A stretch of DNA of 64,000 nt from the NCBI RefSeq assembly GCF_050320395.1, contig NZ_CP144459.1, positions 620,001 to 684,000 of the forward strand, written 5' to 3'. The stretch comes from Treponema_C sp050320395 (GTDB lineage: Bacteria; Spirochaetota; Spirochaetia; Treponematales; Treponemataceae). Position 1 is the stretch's first letter, and the number at the start of each line of letters is the position of its first letter. Positions 48,266 to 57,647 of the stretch are shown in pieces. The notes under the pieces are model-generated. The model was given only the letters and a program-made list of their open reading frames with translations. It was not told where the DNA came from and did not search any database. Both the position numbers and the translations under genes were made by a program.

Positions 48266-49777
48266 ATGAAACCGGAATCGATTATCGTTTTATGCCTTTA
48301 CGCACTTTTAATTATTGCTTTAATTGTAGCCTGTGTGAGTGCTCCTAAAATTGAAGAAGACAATAGTCAAGATAAAATCTTTTTAGACTTTGCACAGTAT
48401 GAAGATCTTTATAGATCGGGTGTAATTTATTATCCTTGGATTTTTGATAATATAGACTCTCCCAACCCCTTTTCCAACGAAAAGGTAAAATTAAATCCAA
48501 GCGAAATAAAAAAACGAATTTTGGAAAGTATTTTTTTTGAAGAAGATTATGACGGCAATGTAAAAATAAACTATGATGCTCAAATTCCGCTTCCTCATTA
48601 TATAAGCTTCAATAAGATTAAAGAAAATATGTATAAGGCTGAAGCTTTAGCTGCCGTTCCGCAATCCGTAGGCGATTTTGAATTTACGGTAAACCAAATC
48701 GGCATAACAAAGAGCTTTGACAATCTTCATATCAAACTTCTCGAAATAAAAGACAATGAAGCGGTTTTCTTTATACGGGATATGGGAATAAAATACGATT
48801 ACTCTTACACAAAAGACGATTATATCGATGATGAAAATGAAGAAGAAGAACATTCCAATGAAACCGAAGTTGCGGCTGATGAAGAATTTTCTTATGACAA
48901 GATGCTCGAATACGAAAGAAAATACGATATTTCCCGCCGAGGTTACAGACTTTCTTATCGGGTCAATGAAAAACCCAATGAATTATTTTATAAAACAAAC
49001 AAGATACATGCAGTTGTACGCGGAACGGGCGGCGAAGATTTAAACTTTGAAAGTTTTTCGGCAGACTTCCGGCATTACCTCCGGTACAGAAACACGGACA
49101 TGCCATACCCATGGCTTGCGGAATATTTCTATGATATAAAAGAACGCTATATCGAAGCCGAAAATGACGAAAAAAACGAGTATCATCCTTTTTTTATTGC
49201 AAAACTTAGGGCTGCGGGAAAAATAAAATCCGTCAGTTTATCGGTTTTATCCGACACGGTAAAAAAACATAAAATCGATTTAGGCCTTTTGAATGTGGAA
49301 CAAAATAAAAGAGATGGGCAAAGCGGAAATACAGAGAGACAGAAAGAACCGGCTTATCAAAATTATACGGCCGAAGAATTAAAGCAAAAAATAAAAATTG
49401 AACCTTACAGCTTACACATTGCAAATAAGCAAATTACTCTTTCAGCCTTTTTTCCTCTTACGGCAAATACTCAAGATTTTTCGGATACATCGATAAGTTT
49501 AAACGATATAAGGCTGATAGACAGCGATGGAAACTTATATGAAATAGGAGATGCTGAAAGATCTGACATTGAAGGTATGCTTTTAATAAATAATCCGTAC
49601 ATCCGGCATACCGCTTCGTATTCTATTCCTATAGTTGAACCTCCCTTTAAGGTACTGTGCAATGTCGAATTCTCTTATCCGATATATAAAAAAAATGAGG
49701 ACGGAGATTTTGTTATTACGGAATATGCCGACGGAGAATATCCGGCCGAAACAGAAGTAAATTTACCGGAGTTTTAA
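48266..49777 (+). CDS. AT-rich hypothetical lipoprotein
   Basis: The 503-residue product has a lipoprotein signal with lipobox LIVAC (Cys23). The mature part is rich in Glu, Asp, Lys, Tyr and Asn, and I recognise no domain. A run of Asp/Glu near residue 195 (DENEEEEHSNE) divides it into two halves. Base composition is clearly more A/T-rich than the neighbours, with AAA, GAA and AAT codons abundant, hinting at transfer or different selection. AAAGGA precedes the ATG. Nothing suggests its role. Confidence 0.65.
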   Translation: MKPESIIVLCLYALLIIALIVACVSAPKIEEDNSQDKIFLDFAQYEDLYRSGVIYYPWIFDNIDSPNPFSNEKVKLNPSEIKKRILESIFFEEDYDGNVKINYDAQIPLPHYISFNKIKENMYKAEALAAVPQSVGDFEFTVNQIGITKSFDNLHIKLLEIKDNEAVFFIRDMGIKYDYSYTKDDYIDDENEEEEHSNETEVAADEEFSYDKMLEYERKYDISRRGYRLSYRVNEKPNELFYKTNKIHAVVRGTGGEDLNFESFSADFRHYLRYRNTDMPYPWLAEYFYDIKERYIEAENDEKNEYHPFFIAKLRAAGKIKSVSLSVLSDTVKKHKIDLGLLNVEQNKRDGQSGNTERQKEPAYQNYTAEELKQKIKIEPYSLHIANKQITLSAFFPLTANTQDFSDTSISLNDIRLIDSDGNLYEIGDAERSDIEGMLLINNPYIRHTASYSIPIVEPPFKVLCNVEFSYPIYKKNEDGDFVITEYADGEYPAETEVNLPEF

Positions 49778-49952
49778 CGAGTATAGACCCCATACTCTAT
49801 AATTATAGAATATTTTCTTATTTTCTCTTCTCTGTCAAATTATATATTTCGTTATCGGCTTTTGCCGTTGCGATGTTTTACGGTATTGTTGCAGGCGGCC
49901 TGAAAGACTTGCGCTTTTAGGCCGCCCCTCTGTGTTTAGTGCGGTGCAGCGC

Positions 49953-50396
49953 TTAGCTATCCAGTCTTAGAAAATCGCCTTTGCGGTTGAATTTCAATTC
50001 GAGACCGTTGTTTAGTTCAACTTCCTGCCCCGTTCTTTCCAAAGTCCAGTCCGTTATATAATTTTGAGGATACTGTGCCTGAACATAGGCAAGGATTTTT
50101 GCAGGAATTACCGAATCGGGAAGTTTTTCGCGCCCGTCAATCGAGGTAATTTCGCCCTTTGCATTAAAATCAAGCTCTACTCCGTTGTTAAGCTTTATTT
50201 CATAGCTGTGAGAAACGCCTTCCGTATCCTTTACCGCAAGGGCGATTGCGGCTTCGGGAAAATGCGTGTTTACATAGGAACGTACCGCTTGGGGTAAATC
50301 CTTTTCGGCTACCGGAATATCCTTTGCAAACAAAGCGCTTCCCGATACAACAAGCATTAAAAGCAAAGCGCTTATTCCGAGTATTTTTTGTTTCAT
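49953..50396 (-). CDS. PepSY-like (DUF2874) periplasmic protein
   Basis: The 147-residue protein has a cleavable signal ending near SALFA and two copies of a PepSY-like unit, each with a helix (LPQAVRSYVNTHFPEA; VIPAKILAYVQAQYPQN) and strands of the YEIKLNNGVELDFNAKGEI type. It resembles the DUF2874 family of unknown periplasmic proteins. A GGAGG precedes the ATG. Confidence 0.8.
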   Translation of the reverse strand: MKQKILGISALLLMLVVSGSALFAKDIPVAEKDLPQAVRSYVNTHFPEAAIALAVKDTEGVSHSYEIKLNNGVELDFNAKGEITSIDGREKLPDSVIPAKILAYVQAQYPQNYITDWTLERTGQEVELNNGLELKFNRKGDFLRLDS

Positions 50397-50610
50397 ATAA
50401 CCTCCGACGGTTTAAAGCGAATGCCGCAGCGGACAGTACATATTTAAACCGTTTTGTTTGAACCGTTTTTACGGTTTAACTAAAGATACTATAATTTTAA
50501 AGCTGCGGCAAGTTTATTATGATTTCAAGCACTTTTGCAAGTCCGGTGAATTTTTTACAAAGTTCAGCGATGCTTGCAATAAGGGGCGAAACGATGTAAG
50601 CTTTTTCATT

Positions 50611-51165
50611 ATGTATATTCAGCCTAAACACATAGAGCTTTCGAACGGAAAAACGGCGGTTTTTAAAAGTCCCGAACCGGCGGATGCGGCGGCAGTCCTT
50701 GAATGTATGCGTCTCAGTGCGTCACAAACGTATTTTTTACTGCGCTATCCTGAAGAAATCGTATTAACCGTTGAAGACGAAAAAAAGCGCTTGGATGATA
50801 TCAATAATTCCGAAAACGGTTTTATGCTTGCGGCCTTTATAGACGGAGAATTGGTCGGTAATGCAGGAGTGTTGTGTAAAGCCGATTGTATAAAAACACG
50901 GCACAGGGGCGATTTCGGTATGGGAATAAAAAAAGCGTTTTGGGGTTTCGGCTTGGGAACCCGTATGCTTTCCGAGGCCATTTTAGCGGCAAAGCAAACG
51001 CGCTTAGAGCAAATCGAATTGGGTGTGTTTGCCGACAATAGCCGTGCCCTGCATATGTATAAAAAAGCCGGCTTTGTGCAAACGGGTATTATTCCCCGCG
51101 CATATAAACTTAAAGACGGCACATACCGCGACGAAATTCAAATGCTCCTAAAATTGAGTAATTGA
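50611..51165 (+). CDS. GNAT-family N-acetyltransferase
   Basis: The 184-residue protein has the GNAT acetyl-CoA motif (FGMGIKKAFWGFGLGTRMLSEAI) and the ELGVFADNSRALHMYKKAGF end. It resembles RimJ/RimL-type enzymes that acetylate proteins or small amines. I place the start at the ATG at 50611; the upstream frame is open but not protein-like. No strong ribosome-binding site is seen. Confidence 0.8.
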   Translation: MYIQPKHIELSNGKTAVFKSPEPADAAAVLECMRLSASQTYFLLRYPEEIVLTVEDEKKRLDDINNSENGFMLAAFIDGELVGNAGVLCKADCIKTRHRGDFGMGIKKAFWGFGLGTRMLSEAILAAKQTRLEQIELGVFADNSRALHMYKKAGFVQTGIIPRAYKLKDGTYRDEIQMLLKLSN

Positions 51166-51220
51166 GGCAAAACTCTAAATCAAAACGGGCGGCGATATGT
51201 TAGACGTCCGTTTTAAACCT

Positions 51221-51925
51221 TTATTTGAGTGTTTTTAAGTAAGCCTTTGTTTCGGCCGGAATGCGCGTACTTTCAACCGCTTTTTGAATTGCCTTTGCGT
51301 GTGTAAAGGGTTCAAGCCGCCTGTTTTGAATGTAAGGAATCGCCGTATCGTACTGTTTAATCAGGGCAAAGCTGAAATACCAGGCAACCATCATCTTTAT
51401 ATAGTATTCGTCGGATTTGACGGCGGCGGCACGTTCAAGCATTTCCGGTTTGAATTCACTGTCAAGATAATTCGCCAGCAAAAGACCGAGGGCATAGCGC
51501 ACCGTATAGCAATGCTTCGATTTAAACCAAACGAGGATACGCTCGTACACCGCGCCGGGATGCTTTTTGAACACAGGCGGCGAAAAAAGGTCGCAGGTTT
51601 CCCAATTGTCGATAAAGGGCAAAAAAGCTTCCGTCTTTGCAAGACAAAGGTCAAAATCACGGATTTGTTCGACAAAAAATGCGTGCAGGTTGTTTTCTTC
51701 AAAATAAGTATGAGGAAGAACGCTCATAAAGGCTTGTGCTTCATCCGGCTCGGCTTTAAAAAAGCTTTTTGCAAAGGTACGCAGGACGGGCGTGCGGATT
51801 CCTATCATCGTTTTTTCGTCGATAGTAGGCACCAGCTTTTTATTAAAGGCCTTGTATGCTTCGTCGCGAAAAGAAAAAAGTTCTTTTTGAATGCGCTCTA
51901 CGACGCCTGCAGGATTTGACTTCAT
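51221..51925 (-). CDS. AlkD-like DNA alkylation repair protein
   Basis: The 234-residue all-helical HEAT-like protein resembles the AlkC/AlkD DNA glycosylase family that removes alkylated bases. The GIRTPVLRTFAK segment and the aromatic-rich DNWETCDLFSPPVF are visible. The catalytic Asp and Trp of AlkD cannot be confirmed by eye. It converges with the GNAT gene. Confidence 0.78.
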   Translation of the reverse strand: MKSNPAGVVERIQKELFSFRDEAYKAFNKKLVPTIDEKTMIGIRTPVLRTFAKSFFKAEPDEAQAFMSVLPHTYFEENNLHAFFVEQIRDFDLCLAKTEAFLPFIDNWETCDLFSPPVFKKHPGAVYERILVWFKSKHCYTVRYALGLLLANYLDSEFKPEMLERAAAVKSDEYYIKMMVAWYFSFALIKQYDTAIPYIQNRRLEPFTHAKAIQKAVESTRIPAETKAYLKTLK

Positions 51926-51964
51926 AGTAAAATTATAGCCGTTTACGGGTATCGGTCAAGACCT

Positions 51965-54523
51965 TTAAAAAGCCAAGTCCAATACCTGCCCTATATGCGT
52001 AACGGGATAAAAGGTTATGCCTTTTTTTACCCGTTCGGGAATCTCATCCAAATCGCGCATATTTTGTTTGGGGATAATAACGTGCTTTATACCGTTACGC
52101 TTTGCCGCTACCGTTTTTTCTTTTAAGCCTCCGATCGGAAGGACTTGGCCCGTAAGCGAAAGCTCTCCGGTCATGGCAAGGTTTTTGCGGATTGTCTTAT
52201 CCTTTAAAAGCGATAAGAGAACGGTTGTCATCGTAATACCTGCCGAAGGGCCGTCCTTGGGAGTTGCTCCTTCGGGAATATGCAAGTGTATGTTGTGTTT
52301 TTCAAAAAAGGCTGCATCCTTTATTTTATGCTCGATGGCATAGGAGCGGACCCAGCTCATCGCAATCGATGCGGACTCTTTCATAACATCGCCCATTTGA
52401 CCTGTAAGGGTAATGCCTTCTTTCCCGGGAACGCTGATAGCTTCCAAAAGCAGGGTGTCGCCGCCCATACTTGTCCATGCAAGGCCGATTGCCGTTCCGG
52501 GGCGGTCGGCTTTTTTGCGGTTGTCTTCGTCTGTAAAAACCGGTTTACCCAAGTACTTTTCGATAAGTTCCTTATCCAAGCTTACGGGGCGGGCTAAAAG
52601 CCGGTTGAGTTTTTTTTGCTTTTCTTTTTCTTCCGCACCGATAATGCGCTTAAGTTCTTTATTCTTTTTGGGTTTGCGGCCGGTATCCGGAATATCCTTT
52701 GTTTCCTCTTTTGTTTTTTCTTCGGCCGCCTTTTGTGCGGCAATGCGCTCTTCCAGCTCTTTGCGGGACGCTTCTTTTAAAGAGAATACTTCATCCATGA
52801 GCGAAGATATGTCGTTTTCACCGAGAAGTTCTGCCGCATATTTACGGTGTATCTTATCCAGATTTTTTTCAAAATTGCGCACGCCGGCTTCCCGTGCATA
52901 AGAGTTTGCAATAAACAATAAATCGCTTTTTGTATAATGCACTTGATTTTTGGATAAGCCGTTTTTTTCCAGGCTTTTGGGAACCAAAAAGTTCTTGGCT
53001 ATTTCGGTTTTTTCCTGATCGATATAGCCCGAAAGATGAATGATTTCGGCACGGTCGCGAAGGGGTTCGGGAATTCCGTCGAGGGAGTTTGCCGTCAGCA
53101 TAAACAAAATATTCGAAATATCGAAGGGCATATCCAGATAGTGGTCCCTAAAGGCGATATTTTGTTCGGGGTCGAGTACTTCCAAAAGGGCGCTGGACGG
53201 ATCTCCCTGAAAGCTTGAACCCATCTTATCCACTTCATCGATGACAAAAACGGGTGCCTTTGTTTTGACGATTTTTAAGCCCTGAATGATTTTTCCCGGC
53301 ATAGCGCCGATATAGGTTCTGCGGTGCCCTTTTATTTCGGCTTCATCGCGCATACCTCCTACCGAAAACCGGAAAAAGGGCTTGTTCATCGCGCGCGCGA
53401 TTGAGCGGCACACGCTCGTTTTTCCGACACCCGGGGGGCCGACCAAAAGCACGATGGAACCCTTGTTGTCGTTTTTTAATTTACGCACCGCAAGGTATTC
53501 TATAATACGCTTTTTAACGTCTTCAAGTCCGTAGTGGTCTTCGTCCAGTATTTCGCGCGCCTTTGTCATACTGTAGTTTTCGGGTACGGGATCTTTCCAC
53601 GGCAAATTGACGATGGTATCGAGATAGTTGCGCGTAAGCGTATATTCGGGAGAAGACGCATCCATAAGGGAAAACTTTTCCAGTTCGTTTTGGGCCGTTT
53701 CAAGTACTTCGCCTTCAAATTCGAATGAATCTATCTTATCCTTGAATTTTTGGTAGTCGGAACTTTTAGCATCGCCTGCCATACCCAATTCTTCTTTGAT
53801 GGATTTGAGTTCTTCCTTTAAAAAATATTCACGCTGATTTTTTTCGATGCGGTCGTTCAATTCGCTTTGAATCTTTTTTTGAATACGCAACAGTTCCTGC
53901 TCTTTTTTTATAAACACCAAAACGTTTTCCATGCGCTTGCGGACATTTTGCATTTCCAAAACTTTTTGCTGCTCGTCCTTATCGATGTTTAAAATGGAAG
54001 CGATAAAATCCGCAATCTTTCCCGGATGGTCGATGTTTACCATATTCAGGCGCATCTCTTCGGAAAAAAGCGGATTGTTTTCGGAAATCTCCTTCATTTC
54101 GCTGATGAGGGCCCGCGTTAAAGCTTTGGCTTCAAAGGTTTTATCTTCAATGTCTTCAAGATATTCAACGGCGACCGCCATCGGAGAAGATTCGCTGAGG
54201 GTTTTCCGTATGCGGAAGCGCTTTATGGTCGAAATAAATATGTTTACGCCGCCGTCGGGTAAATTGATTTTTTTTATAATTCGTGCGGCCGTTCCCACTT
54301 CATGCAAGTCGGAGACAACCGGATTTTCACTGTCGTTTTTAAGCATCACAATGCCGAGTAAACCGTCTTCGGCATAGGCGCTTTCTATCACCTTTATGTC
54401 TTCCGCCGAATTGATCATAAGCGGCGTAAAAATGCCGGGAAAAATCGGACGGCCGGAGAGTGGGATTAAACGTAATTTATTTGAAAGTGTTTGATCTGCG
54501 GGTACGATGATTTGTTCTGCCAT
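51965..54523 (-). CDS. lon: ATP-dependent protease Lon
   Basis: Lon degrades damaged and regulatory proteins. The 852-residue protein has the N-terminal LON domain (LRLIPLSGRPIFPGIFTPL, in parts), a coiled coil, the AAA+ module (Walker A VGPPGVGKTS) and the S16 protease domain with Ser-Lys dyad in DGPSAGIT and GGLKEKTVAAKR. A Lys/Glu-rich insert of about 90 residues lies between the ATPase and protease parts (near residue 620), as seen in treponemal forms. I use MAEQIIV at 54523; AGGAG lies 11 bases upstream. Confidence 0.95.
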   Translation of the reverse strand: MAEQIIVPADQTLSNKLRLIPLSGRPIFPGIFTPLMINSAEDIKVIESAYAEDGLLGIVMLKNDSENPVVSDLHEVGTAARIIKKINLPDGGVNIFISTIKRFRIRKTLSESSPMAVAVEYLEDIEDKTFEAKALTRALISEMKEISENNPLFSEEMRLNMVNIDHPGKIADFIASILNIDKDEQQKVLEMQNVRKRMENVLVFIKKEQELLRIQKKIQSELNDRIEKNQREYFLKEELKSIKEELGMAGDAKSSDYQKFKDKIDSFEFEGEVLETAQNELEKFSLMDASSPEYTLTRNYLDTIVNLPWKDPVPENYSMTKAREILDEDHYGLEDVKKRIIEYLAVRKLKNDNKGSIVLLVGPPGVGKTSVCRSIARAMNKPFFRFSVGGMRDEAEIKGHRRTYIGAMPGKIIQGLKIVKTKAPVFVIDEVDKMGSSFQGDPSSALLEVLDPEQNIAFRDHYLDMPFDISNILFMLTANSLDGIPEPLRDRAEIIHLSGYIDQEKTEIAKNFLVPKSLEKNGLSKNQVHYTKSDLLFIANSYAREAGVRNFEKNLDKIHRKYAAELLGENDISSLMDEVFSLKEASRKELEERIAAQKAAEEKTKEETKDIPDTGRKPKKNKELKRIIGAEEKEKQKKLNRLLARPVSLDKELIEKYLGKPVFTDEDNRKKADRPGTAIGLAWTSMGGDTLLLEAISVPGKEGITLTGQMGDVMKESASIAMSWVRSYAIEHKIKDAAFFEKHNIHLHIPEGATPKDGPSAGITMTTVLLSLLKDKTIRKNLAMTGELSLTGQVLPIGGLKEKTVAAKRNGIKHVIIPKQNMRDLDEIPERVKKGITFYPVTHIGQVLDLAF

Positions 54524-54684
54524 ACTGAAAAAAACTCCTGAGAGGCTTGTCTGAAACACGTTCGGTTTTTAAAACAAGCCCCGTAATAAAAAACAACTGT
54601 CTTATATTAAAATATGCTCATTTTTCCGAGAAAAGGCAAGCCCTTTTTAGCATTAAATCGTACCGATTTTATCAGGCGGGGAAT

Positions 54685-54727
54685 AAAAAAAGAGCTGTCC
54701 GAAAAATTTCGATTTAACGGACAGCCC
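54685..54727 (-). terminator. Distal terminator of the ferritin transcript
   Basis: On the minus strand GCTGTCCG pairs with CGGACAGC (54694-54701 with 54718-54725) and is followed by CTCTTTTTTTATT. It lies about 200 bases beyond the ferritin stop codon. Confidence 0.7.
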
Positions 54728-54742
54728 GATGCTTTTGAAGGT

Positions 54743-54905
54743 TTAAAGTGAGCGTCTAAAATAGCGCCGCTCACTTTAATTTGAGTTTTGCCTTTTGATA
54801 TTGCGAAGGGCAAAACTCCGTTATTTTATGTGCTTTCTTACTTGCGTTACGAAAGCACCGAATTCATCAACCTCAACTTTTGACAAAGTTTTCAGTTGAT
54901 GAATT
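54743..54905 (-). repeat. Three hairpins in the ferritin 3' region
   Basis: TTAAAGTGAGCG/CGCTCACTTTAA (54743-54779). GAGTTTTGCC/GGCAAAACTC (54783-54818). AATTCATCAAC/GTTGATGAATT (54861-54905). They lie between the ferritin stop and its distal terminator. The GAGTTTTGC word is also in arrays b and d. No gene is present between lon and ferritin. Confidence 0.65.
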
Positions 54906-54924
54906 TTACGGAAAGGTTTATTTT

Positions 54925-55437
54925 TTACAAAACCAAAGAAGGCGGCGCATAGGAGCGGGACTTTAATTCGCTGTCGAGCATGTAAAGTGCCTTTGCATCC
55001 GAACCGAATAAATCATATTTTTTAATCATATCTTCGGTATTTTTTTCTTCTTCGCCCTGCTCTTTAACAAACCAGTCCAAAAACTGCATGGTGCGGTAAT
55101 CCTTTACGTCAACCGCCGCCGCATAAATCGTGTGAATCAGATCGGTAACATAGCGTTCGTGCTGCAAACTTACGACAAGGGCGTCCTTAAATTCCTTGTA
55201 CGTGTGATTCGGTTTGTCGATCGCTTCCAAGGTGATTTTCTCACCGTTGTTTTGTAAATACTGAAGAATCAAGTCTGCGTGATCCTGTTCTTCTTTAGCC
55301 TGAATTTTATACCAGTTGCCGAATCCCTCCAATCCTTCTTCGTAAAAATAATTGGAAATATCCAAGTATACATAGGCCGAAAACAACTCCTTGTTGATTT
55401 GGGCATTAAGCAGTGTGCTTACTTTTTTATCCAGCAT
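54925..55437 (-). CDS. Ferritin
   Basis: Ferritin stores iron as ferric mineral in a 24-subunit shell. The 170-residue protein has the four-helix bundle with ferroxidase ligands: Glu in INKELFSAYVY, the AKEEQDHADLI pair, and a Gln/Glu set in FVKEQGEEEKN. It is the prokaryotic FtnA type. The 3' region of about 200 bases holds three hairpins before the terminator. Confidence 0.93.
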   Translation of the reverse strand: MLDKKVSTLLNAQINKELFSAYVYLDISNYFYEEGLEGFGNWYKIQAKEEQDHADLILQYLQNNGEKITLEAIDKPNHTYKEFKDALVVSLQHERYVTDLIHTIYAAAVDVKDYRTMQFLDWFVKEQGEEEKNTEDMIKKYDLFGSDAKALYMLDSELKSRSYAPPSLVL

Positions 55438-55522
55438 AGAGCCTCCTAAAACAGCTTTATAAAAAAAAGCGCTTGATTAAAAGATAGCGAATTTAGGCCG
55501 AATAAGCAAGCAAAAAATGTAC

Positions 55523-56680
55523 TTAACGGGATTTTTCAATAATGACCGTAACAGCCAATAGGGCAAATACCGGCGGAATCAATAAAAAACTTTTTTCAAG
55601 TCCCGCCGTATCTCCGATAATTCCCATAATAAAGGGAATTAAACCGAATCCGGGGATTCCCGCGCATGACATTAAAATAAAGGCCGATGTCGAATCCAAA
55701 CGGGGTATTTTATATACGGCATAGGATTGTATTGAAGGCCAAAAGCATGCAATGGCGACACCCGACAAAAACAGAGCGGGGAAAAAGAGCATTTGACTGT
55801 GCATGAGGGGGAGCAGGGCGGCTATTATAAAGCCTCCGGCCGCCGATAAAAAAATCATTTTGCGCAATTTATGCTGGGGAACGTATACGCCGATGAATAA
55901 GCGCATGGAAAGCATACCCGCTGCAAAACATGCCGTTCCGACAGCTCCCATTCGGGGCAAAGAAGCAAAATGGAGCTGTATATAACTTGCGCTCCAAAAG
56001 GTAAAGGCGCCTTCGGCACCTCCGGCTAAAAACATCATAAAGCAAAAGACCAAAAAGCGTTTTGAACGGATACAATCGATATAAAAGCGGATAACACTTT
56101 CGGTATTTAAAGCTTTTGTATGCGGTTCCCGTTTGCGCAGCAGGGCCATAAAAACGCCTGCCGTAAAAGAAAAAAACGACAAGGCCGCCATAATAAGGCG
56201 CCATGATACATCCCGGGTTAATAATTCACCCGCAATCAATACCGTCGATAAAACGCCTGCCGACCATGCCGAGTTTGTAATATTCAAATATCTGCCGGAA
56301 TCTTCGCTGTGTAAATCCTGTACCAGAGGATTTATCAAACCTTCCAAAATACCGCATGAAGCCCCGATAAGGACGCTTGCGCCGAGGATAGCCGCATAGG
56401 AAGGGGCCGCCGCATAAACGGCATAGCCTATGCTTAATCCGAATAAGCCTCCTGCAAGAGAGCGTATTTTTCCTATCCTGCTTGCGATAAAACCGCCTGA
56501 AAATAATGAGGCAAAAATCAAAATACTGCGCATTCCTTCAATGCCTCCGCTTGCCGACAGGTTAAAGTGCAGTTCATCGGCCATAGCCAAAAGGCAGATA
56601 GGGGTTACCGTGGCGCTCGCAGAATAAACGAGGAGGGCCGTAATAAGTGAAAAATCAAGCAAGGTAAGTTTTATGTTCAT
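55523..56680 (-). CDS. MFS transporter
   Basis: The 385-residue protein has about 12 helices and small MFS loops with RIGKIRSLAGG (residue 85 region). It lacks a recognisable substrate motif; the fold is like the FucP/YbjJ group of small sugar or drug carriers. I start at MNIKLTLL (56680), since the upstream part has no better ribosome-binding site. Confidence 0.75.
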   Translation of the reverse strand: MNIKLTLLDFSLITALLVYSASATVTPICLLAMADELHFNLSASGGIEGMRSILIFASLFSGGFIASRIGKIRSLAGGLFGLSIGYAVYAAAPSYAAILGASVLIGASCGILEGLINPLVQDLHSEDSGRYLNITNSAWSAGVLSTVLIAGELLTRDVSWRLIMAALSFFSFTAGVFMALLRKREPHTKALNTESVIRFYIDCIRSKRFLVFCFMMFLAGGAEGAFTFWSASYIQLHFASLPRMGAVGTACFAAGMLSMRLFIGVYVPQHKLRKMIFLSAAGGFIIAALLPLMHSQMLFFPALFLSGVAIACFWPSIQSYAVYKIPRLDSTSAFILMSCAGIPGFGLIPFIMGIIGDTAGLEKSFLLIPPVFALLAVTVIIEKSR

Positions 56681-56727
56681 AGATTGTCCAGCATAAACCA
56701 TGGTGAAAAAAAAGGCAAGTAATCGCA

Positions 56728-56756
56728 TTGACTTTATTTTTTTATTCCGTTATAAT
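56728..56756 (+). promoter_or_regulatory. Promoter for rpmB
   Basis: TTGACT at 56728-56733 and TATAAT at 56751-56756 are 17 bases apart and give a short leader to the L28 gene. Confidence 0.7.
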
Positions 56757-56802
56757 AAACATTCGCAGCTAAATTGAAGTGTTTTGAATACAGGTGGTTT
56801 TT

Positions 56803-56994
56803 ATGTCAAGAAGATGTGATATTTGCGGAAAAGGCCCTATGAGCGGCAACAAAGTAAGTAAGTCGTACAACCATGTACGCCGTACATGGAAACCCAATAT
56901 TGTGGAAGTTAAAACCGAAATTGAAGGTACAACCACGACATTGAAGTTGTGTACGCGTTGTTTAAGAAGCGGATATATTACAAAGAAGGTGTAA
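56803..56994 (+). CDS. rpmB: 50S ribosomal protein L28
   Basis: The 63-residue protein has the CDICGKGP and NKVSKSYNHVRRTWKPN signatures and CTRCLRSGYI near the end, a zinc-type L28 with two CxxC. It lies alone between a promoter and a terminator. The ATG at 56803 follows AGGTGG. Confidence 0.93.
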   Translation: MSRRCDICGKGPMSGNKVSKSYNHVRRTWKPNIVEVKTEIEGTTTTLKLCTRCLRSGYITKKV

Positions 56995-57026
56995 TATCAT
57001 TGTAGTCTATCGTTTCGCATGTAAAG

Positions 57027-57065
57027 AGGCTGTCCGAACACCGGTATGTAGGACGGCCTTTTTTT
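57027..57065 (+). terminator. Terminator after rpmB
   Basis: AGGCTGTCC pairs with GGACGGCCT (one U-G wobble) and is followed by seven T. The T run reaches into the end of the converging fur gene. Confidence 0.88.
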
Positions 57066-57534
57066 ATGATGCGCAGCAGTCCGAGCACAGCCCCCAGATA
57101 TTCATTTCCGTTTTTTGAGGCTTAAAGTTTTTCGGGAGGGCGCCCAGAGTTGCGTCCCGTATGTGTGCGGCTTCGTCGGAATATACATCATAAATCTTGC
57201 CGCAGCCGGTACATTTAAAGTGCCAGTGCTCCGAAGTTTCGGCATCGTAACGCAGTTCATCGTTTTCGATAGCAACGCTTTTAACAAGACGTTTTTCCTG
57301 CAACAATTTGAGCGTATTGTAAACCGTTGTTTTTGACAGGGTCGGAATTGACGGCGCCAAAGCAAGATAGAGGGTATCGACGGTCGGATGCTCGGGATGC
57401 TCTTTTAAGTATTGATAGACGGCAAGGCGCTGTACGGAGGGACGTACACCGTGCTCGGTTAAGAGTTTTGCCGTATCAACCATTGTATCCGTGCGGTTCA
57501 GGGTGTGTAATGAACCTCGTTTTATTACAGTCAT
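57064..57534 (-). CDS. Fur-family metal or peroxide regulator
   Basis: The 156-residue protein has the Fur winged helix (LLTEHGVRPSVQRLAVYQYLKEH and LSKTTVYNTLKLL), the HWHFKCTGCGKIYDVY zinc/metal segment and a C-terminal CSDCC. The two CxxC pairs fit the structural zinc of PerR/Fur. An earlier or later start is possible (a Met at residue 18). A 23-bp inverted repeat just upstream is a likely self-operator. Fur, PerR or Zur cannot be told apart by eye. Confidence 0.85.
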   Translation of the reverse strand: MTVIKRGSLHTLNRTDTMVDTAKLLTEHGVRPSVQRLAVYQYLKEHPEHPTVDTLYLALAPSIPTLSKTTVYNTLKLLQEKRLVKSVAIENDELRYDAETSEHWHFKCTGCGKIYDVYSDEAAHIRDATLGALPKNFKPQKTEMNIWGLCSDCCAS

Positions 57535-57544
57535 AATTTTTCCT

Positions 57545-57567
57545 ATATTTGTATTGAATTCAAATAT
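57545..57567. promoter_or_regulatory. Fur/PerR-type operator, 11-1-11 inverted repeat
   Basis: ATATTTGTATT, one G, then AATTCAAATAT: a near-perfect inverted repeat with one mismatch. It lies 11 bases upstream of the fur-like start and between it and the divergent OmpA-family gene, so it may control both. Confidence 0.65.
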
Positions 57568-57647
57568 GATATTAACTTAATCTTTGGCTGTTGTCAACCG
57601 CCCGCTTTAACTTGCGAAAGAACGCCTTTTTTACCGATACTTATAAT

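Noticed and set aside
50458..50610. N-terminal extension of the GNAT gene
   Set aside because: The upstream codons are open but not family-like; the domain begins right after the ATG at 50611.
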